The notes beneath the pieces were generated by a model. It had not been told where the DNA came from, searched no databases, and saw only the letters and a list, made by a program, of their open reading frames with translations. Shown piece by piece: positions 6,992 to 9,199 of a DNA stretch of 9,199 bases. The position numbers and the translations under genes were made by a program. Every line of letters starts with the position of its first letter. Positions within the stretch are counted from its first letter, which is position 1. Location of the stretch: positions 1 to 9,199 of the forward strand of contig JAJYGU010000441.1 of assembly GCA_021784975.1 (NCBI GenBank), written 5' to 3'. The stretch comes from Planctomycetota bacterium (GTDB lineage: Bacteria; Planctomycetota; Planctomycetia; Pirellulales; Thermoguttaceae).

Positions 6992-7018
6992 TTTCAGCGG
7001 CGACAACCTGCTTCAGCG
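6992..7018 (+). repeat. Direct repeat flanking the first TA pair, right copy
   Basis: TTTCAGCGGCGACAACC followed by TGC and TTCAGCG, 24 of 27 identical to 6020-6046 and in the same orientation. It begins 19 bases after the toxin stop, compared with 22 bases after the preceding gene's stop for the left copy. Confidence 0.75.
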
Positions 7019-7063
7019 TTCGTCAGGAACCCGATCTTGCAACGCAGGCGCTGCGGCCCGTGA

Positions 7064-7092
7064 TTGACCGAGGAGCGGTTGTGTATTACAAT
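7064..7092 (+). promoter_or_regulatory. Strong sigma70-like promoter of the second TA operon
   Basis: TTGACC (7064-7069) and TACAAT (7087-7092) are each 5 of 6 to consensus with a 17-base spacer. The predicted start is near 7099, directly before the tandem repeats at 7102-7141. This is the best promoter in the window. Confidence 0.6.
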
Positions 7093-7101
7093 AGTGGCAG
7101 A

Positions 7102-7141
7102 AACGTATTACGCAAGCGAAGAACGTATTATACAAGCCAAG
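7102..7141 (+). repeat. Two 20-bp tandem repeats, probable operator of the second TA operon
   Basis: Unit 1 (7102-7121) begins AACGTATTACGCAAGC and unit 2 (7122-7141) begins AACGTATTATACAAGC; 17 of 20 positions agree. A third GTATTAC lies upstream at 7083-7089, 22 bases from the one in unit 1. Spacing of about two helical turns puts the copies on one DNA face, as expected for cooperative binding by a ribbon-helix-helix antitoxin. Confidence 0.55.
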
Positions 7142-7166
7142 CTGGGTGGGCTGGGAAGGGGCCACT

Positions 7167-7403
7167 ATGAAGACCCTGTGTCTGAGACTTCCGGAAGCCA
7201 CCGCCGCCCGATTGGCGGCCGCCGCCCGCCAGCGGAGTCAGAGCAAGTCGGCCGTGGTCCGCGCCATCCTGGAGGAACACCTCTCGCAGCCTCTCGCCCC
7301 GCCCGGATCGTGCCTGGAACTGGCGGCTGATCTGGTCGGCCGTTTCGTCGGCCCGGCCGATCTGTCCACCCACAAAAGGCACCTGCGGGGATACGGCCGA
7401 TGA
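7167..7403 (+). CDS. Ribbon-helix-helix antitoxin (VapB-like)
   Basis: 78 residues from ATG 7167, which has GGAAGGGG (7154-7161) 5 bases upstream; an in-frame GTG at 7146 lacks a Shine-Dalgarno and precedes this motif, so it is rejected. Residues 1-40 (MKTLCLRLPEATAARLAAAA, then QSKSAVVRAILEEHL) form the ribbon-helix-helix pattern: a short beta strand contacting DNA, then two helices making the dimer. The C-terminal half (residues 50-78, with DLVGRFVGPADLST and a basic end RGYGR) is the likely toxin-binding region. The stop overlaps the toxin start as ATGA (7400-7403). It should bind the tandem repeats just upstream and repress its own operon, with the toxin as co-repressor; this is family knowledge, not shown here. 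Confidence 0.85.
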   Translation: MKTLCLRLPEATAARLAAAARQRSQSKSAVVRAILEEHLSQPLAPPGSCLELAADLVGRFVGPADLSTHKRHLRGYGR

Positions 7404-7822
7404 ATCGGCGGGTGTTGCTGGACGCCGGCCCCTTGGTCGCCTTGTTGAACCGCCGCGACAAGTACCACGAGTGGGCGAAGCTCCAGTGGGCTCGGGCCGA
7501 ACCGCCGCTTATCACCTGCGAGGCGGTCCTTTCGGAGGCGTGTTTCCTGCTGCGGGCTGCACCGGGCGGCAGCACCGCCGTGTTTGAGCTGCTCCGCCGC
7601 CACGTCGTCGAAATGCCCTTTCGCCTGGCCGACCACCTGGAGCCGGTCGCTCGTCTTCTTCGCAAGTATGCCAACCTTCCCATGTCCTTGGCCGACGGAT
7701 GCCTGGTCTGCATGGCGGAACTGAACCCGGAAAGCACGGTCATGACCCTGGACCGTGATTTCCGGCTCTACCGCAAGCGCGGACGGCAAGTCCTGCCGCT
7801 CATCATGCCGGAAACAGCTTAG
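7400..7822 (+). CDS. PIN-domain toxin (VapC-type ribonuclease)
   Basis: 140 residues, coupled to the antitoxin by ATGA overlap. Acidic residues of the PIN site are all present: Asp8 in LLDAGPLVALL, Glu41/Glu46 in CEAVLSEACFLL, Asp99 in MSLADGCLVCMAE and Asp118/Asp120 in VMTLDRDFRLYRK. This matches a complete VapC-like endoribonuclease. It is clearly different from the toxin at 6514: different motif wording, a SLADG-type third block and a classical TLDRDF fourth block. The two modules are therefore not a recent tandem duplication. The stop TAG (7820-7822) lies in the left copy of a 6-base direct repeat flanking the nested inverted-repeat element that follows. Confidence 0.88.
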   Translation: MNRRVLLDAGPLVALLNRRDKYHEWAKLQWARAEPPLITCEAVLSEACFLLRAAPGGSTAVFELLRRHVVEMPFRLADHLEPVARLLRKYANLPMSLADGCLVCMAELNPESTVMTLDRDFRLYRKRGRQVLPLIMPETA

Positions 7823-7829
7823 CTCAAAG

Positions 7830-7948
7830 TATTCACCACCGCATCGTAACCCGAAGCGTAAGCGAGGACGGCCACAATACTTGGCCTCGCTTACGCTTCG
7901 GGTTTCGATTGCCCACACTGCGCGGGGCACCTTTGGCGGCGGTGAATA
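7830..7948. repeat. 119-base nested inverted-repeat element
   Basis: Outer arms TATTCACCACCGC (7830-7842) and GCGGCGGTGAATA (7936-7948) are complementary at 12 of 13 positions. Inside is a perfect 20-bp stem, AACCCGAAGCGTAAGCGAGG (7848-7867) with its complement at 7885-7904, around a 17-base loop. CTTAGC occurs 6 bases outside each end (7818-7823 and 7955-7960). It has the form of a small terminal-inverted-repeat (MITE-like) or REP-type element with no coding capacity. Confidence 0.65.
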
Positions 7949-7992
7949 ATCCGTCTTAGCGCGGCGTCTCCGCGCGCAATCCGCGCGCTTGC

Positions 7993-8030
7993 CGGCCGTC
8001 TCTATTGCGGACGGCCGATGGGCGGCCGTC
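7993..8030 (+). promoter_or_regulatory. Three-armed leader with mutually exclusive hairpins
   Basis: Arm A CGGCCGTC (7993-8000), arm B GACGGCCG (8010-8017) and arm C CGGCCGTC (8023-8030). B pairs perfectly with A (9-base loop) or with C (5-base loop), but not both. Arm C ends 29 bases before the Shine-Dalgarno of the S53 gene (AAGGAG, 8060-8065). This could be an attenuator-like switch or a simple repeat; no U-tract follows arm C. Confidence 0.45.
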
Positions 8031-8072
8031 AGAAAACCACTCGGCTTGGGCAATTTTGCAAGGAGACTGGTC

Positions 8073-9199
8073 ATGTTCAGAGGGCTATTCTCGACGGGAA
8101 GGAAACACGCTTTGCGCCGCGACGGGCATCACGCCCGCCGGCGCCAGGCCGGCTTTGAACCACTCGAACCGCGGACGCTCATGTCGGCCGCCCCGCTGCA
8201 AGTCTTCGCCGTGCACGATGCGACGCTCGCCGACCGCGCACCGCTGGCCGCGAACGTCGCCCCCGCGCTGGCAAGCTCTTCCAGCCTTCAGACCCTGTTT
8301 ACCGCAAAGGACCTCCGCAGCGCCTACGGGCTGAATCGCATCAGCTTCGGCAGCACGCCCGCCGACGGCCGCGGGCAGACGGTGGCCATCACCGGCCTGG
8401 GAAGCGACCCGAATATCTGGAGCGAGCTGGCTACCTTCGATACCGCCATGGGGCTGCCCACGGCCAGCCTGACCGTCTACCAGGAAATCTACAACGGCGC
8501 CACTCCCTACGCCAACGCGGGCTGGGAGGGCGAGATGGCCATGGATGTGGAACTGGTCCATGCCTTCGCCCCCGGGGCGAAGATCGTCCTCTACGAGGCG
8601 AATCAGCGGGACCCGGCCGGGCTGTATCAGTGCGTCGATTGGGCCCGCAACCTGCCCGGCGTCTCGGTGGTCTCGATGAGCTGGGGGCTGACGGCCGGCG
8701 AATCTTCCGCGGAAGGCTACATCGACGGCCTGTTTACCACGCCCTGGCGTCATACCGGCGTCACCTTCGTGGCCTCGGCCGGGGATCATGGCCTGCCCAG
8801 CTACCCGGCCGACTCGCCGAACGTGCTCAGCGTTGGTGGAACCAAGCTGACCATGTCGGGCGGAAATTACTACAGCGAAAGCGTATGGAACGACGGTTAT
8901 GACGCCTCGCACGTCTATTGGGCGACCGGCGGCGGCTACAGCAGCTATGAAGCTGAGCCGTCGTATCAGTACGGCGCCGAGTGGACCGGCCGCCGGGGGG
9001 CCGTGGACGTGTCGTTGAACGCCGAGCCCAACACGTTGATCTACTCGGTGGCCGAGGGCGGCTGGGGACTGTGGGGAGGCACCAGCGCCTCGGCCCCGGA
9101 AATGGCCGGGATCATCGCAGTGGCCGATCAAGGCCGGGCAATGCAGGGACGCGGCTCGTTCGCCGGCGTTAACGCGGCCCTCTACGCCCTGCCCGCCAC
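8073..9199 (+). CDS. S53-family (sedolisin-like) serine peptidase with LEPR-type N-terminus, 3' end outside window
   Basis: ATG at 8073 follows AAGGAG (8060-8065) by 7 bases; the frame is open to the window edge, giving the first 375 residues. Residues 1-38 are basic and contain FEPLEPRTLMSA, the LEPR-XLL-type motif found at the N-terminus of many large exported planctomycete proteins; the hydrophobic core is short. The catalytic domain begins near 75. It has the S53 Glu/Asp pair in WEGEMAMDVELVHAFAPGA (Glu154, Asp158), the oxyanion Asp238 in ASAGDHG, and the nucleophile Ser338 in GGTSASAP. These define a sedolisin/kumamolisin-like acid endopeptidase rather than a subtilisin. The usual activation prodomain of about 180 residues is absent or shortened to about 40 residues. 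Planctomycete relatives often continue into long surface-protein C-termini, which cannot be seen here. It is presumably secreted or on the cell surface. Confidence 0.9.
   Translation, partial: MFRGLFSTGRKHALRRDGHHARRRQAGFEPLEPRTLMSAAPLQVFAVHDATLADRAPLAANVAPALASSSSLQTLFTAKDLRSAYGLNRISFGSTPADGRGQTVAITGLGSDPNIWSELATFDTAMGLPTASLTVYQEIYNGATPYANAGWEGEMAMDVELVHAFAPGAKIVLYEANQRDPAGLYQCVDWARNLPGVSVVSMSWGLTAGESSAEGYIDGLFTTPWRHTGVTFVASAGDHGLPSYPADSPNVLSVGGTKLTMSGGNYYSESVWNDGYDASHVYWATGGGYSSYEAEPSYQYGAEWTGRRGAVDVSLNAEPNTLIYSVAEGGWGLWGGTSASAPEMAGIIAVADQGRAMQGRGSFAGVNAALYALPA

Noticed and set aside
6020..7018. Integron cassette with attC sites around the first TA pair
   Set aside because: TA pairs with a repeat after the stop suggested it, but the repeats lack the paired RYYYAAC/GTTRRRY core sites and the imperfect palindrome of attC, the TA pair has its own promoter, and no integrase is present.
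7146..7166. Upstream GTG start for the RHH antitoxin
   Set aside because: The Shine-Dalgarno GGAAGGGG sits between this GTG and ATG 7167, and RHH antitoxins normally begin right at the beta strand (MKTLCLRLP).
7238..8074. Minus-strand open frame of 278 codons
   Set aside because: It runs antisense through both second-TA genes and through the nested inverted-repeat element, with no recognisable domain and no Shine-Dalgarno.
8085..9131. Minus-strand open frame of 348 codons
   Set aside because: It is antisense to the S53 gene, whose catalytic motifs and Shine-Dalgarno are clear. The composition (Gly, Arg, Val, His rich) is that of an antisense shadow frame.

Overview
The window (9,199 bases, GC-rich, reading frames with strong G/C at third positions) looks like chromosome from a planctomycete, probably of the Pirellulales type. 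The basis is the LEPR-type N-terminal motif on a secreted S53 peptidase, the SGNH hydrolases, the sulfatase-modifying-factor-like lipoprotein, the multi-PAS protein, and the many intergenic hairpin repeats. This is inference from gene content; no rRNA or other phylogenetic marker is present.

Layout. Positions 1-422 hold the 3' end of an SGNH/GDSL hydrolase. A 399-base gap full of small GC hairpins follows (423-821), then a second, secreted SGNH hydrolase (822-1553). It meets tail-to-tail, with 4 bases between the stops, a minus-strand protein with three PAS domains and a zinc-ribbon-like C-terminus (1558-3147). A 334-base gap with two strong hairpin repeats separates that gene from a minus-strand exported ApbE-type flavin transferase (3482-4519). 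Divergent from it is a lipoprotein with a formylglycine-generating-enzyme-like fold (4600-5997), followed by a rho-independent terminator.

The right third is accessory-like. Two toxin-antitoxin operons with PIN-domain (VapC-type) toxins lie one after the other: DUF104-type antitoxin plus PIN toxin (6299-6972) and ribbon-helix-helix antitoxin plus PIN toxin (7167-7822). Each pair overlaps by ATGA. A 27-base direct repeat (24 of 27 identical) brackets the first pair, and a 119-base nested inverted-repeat element follows the second. The window ends inside an S53 (sedolisin-like) peptidase with a LEPR motif (8073 to the edge), whose leader can form two mutually exclusive hairpins.

The genes do not form one pathway. 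The left part is envelope and secretion biology (hydrolases, ApbE, lipoprotein) plus one sensory protein; the right part is a TA/repeat-rich stretch. I see no transposase, integrase, CRISPR array, rRNA or tRNA. The points most worth checking are the PAS/zinc-ribbon chimera with a perfect hairpin at the join, the direct repeats around the first TA pair, the nested inverted-repeat element after the second pair, and the three-armed leader of the S53 gene. None of these amounts to a demonstrated new system.
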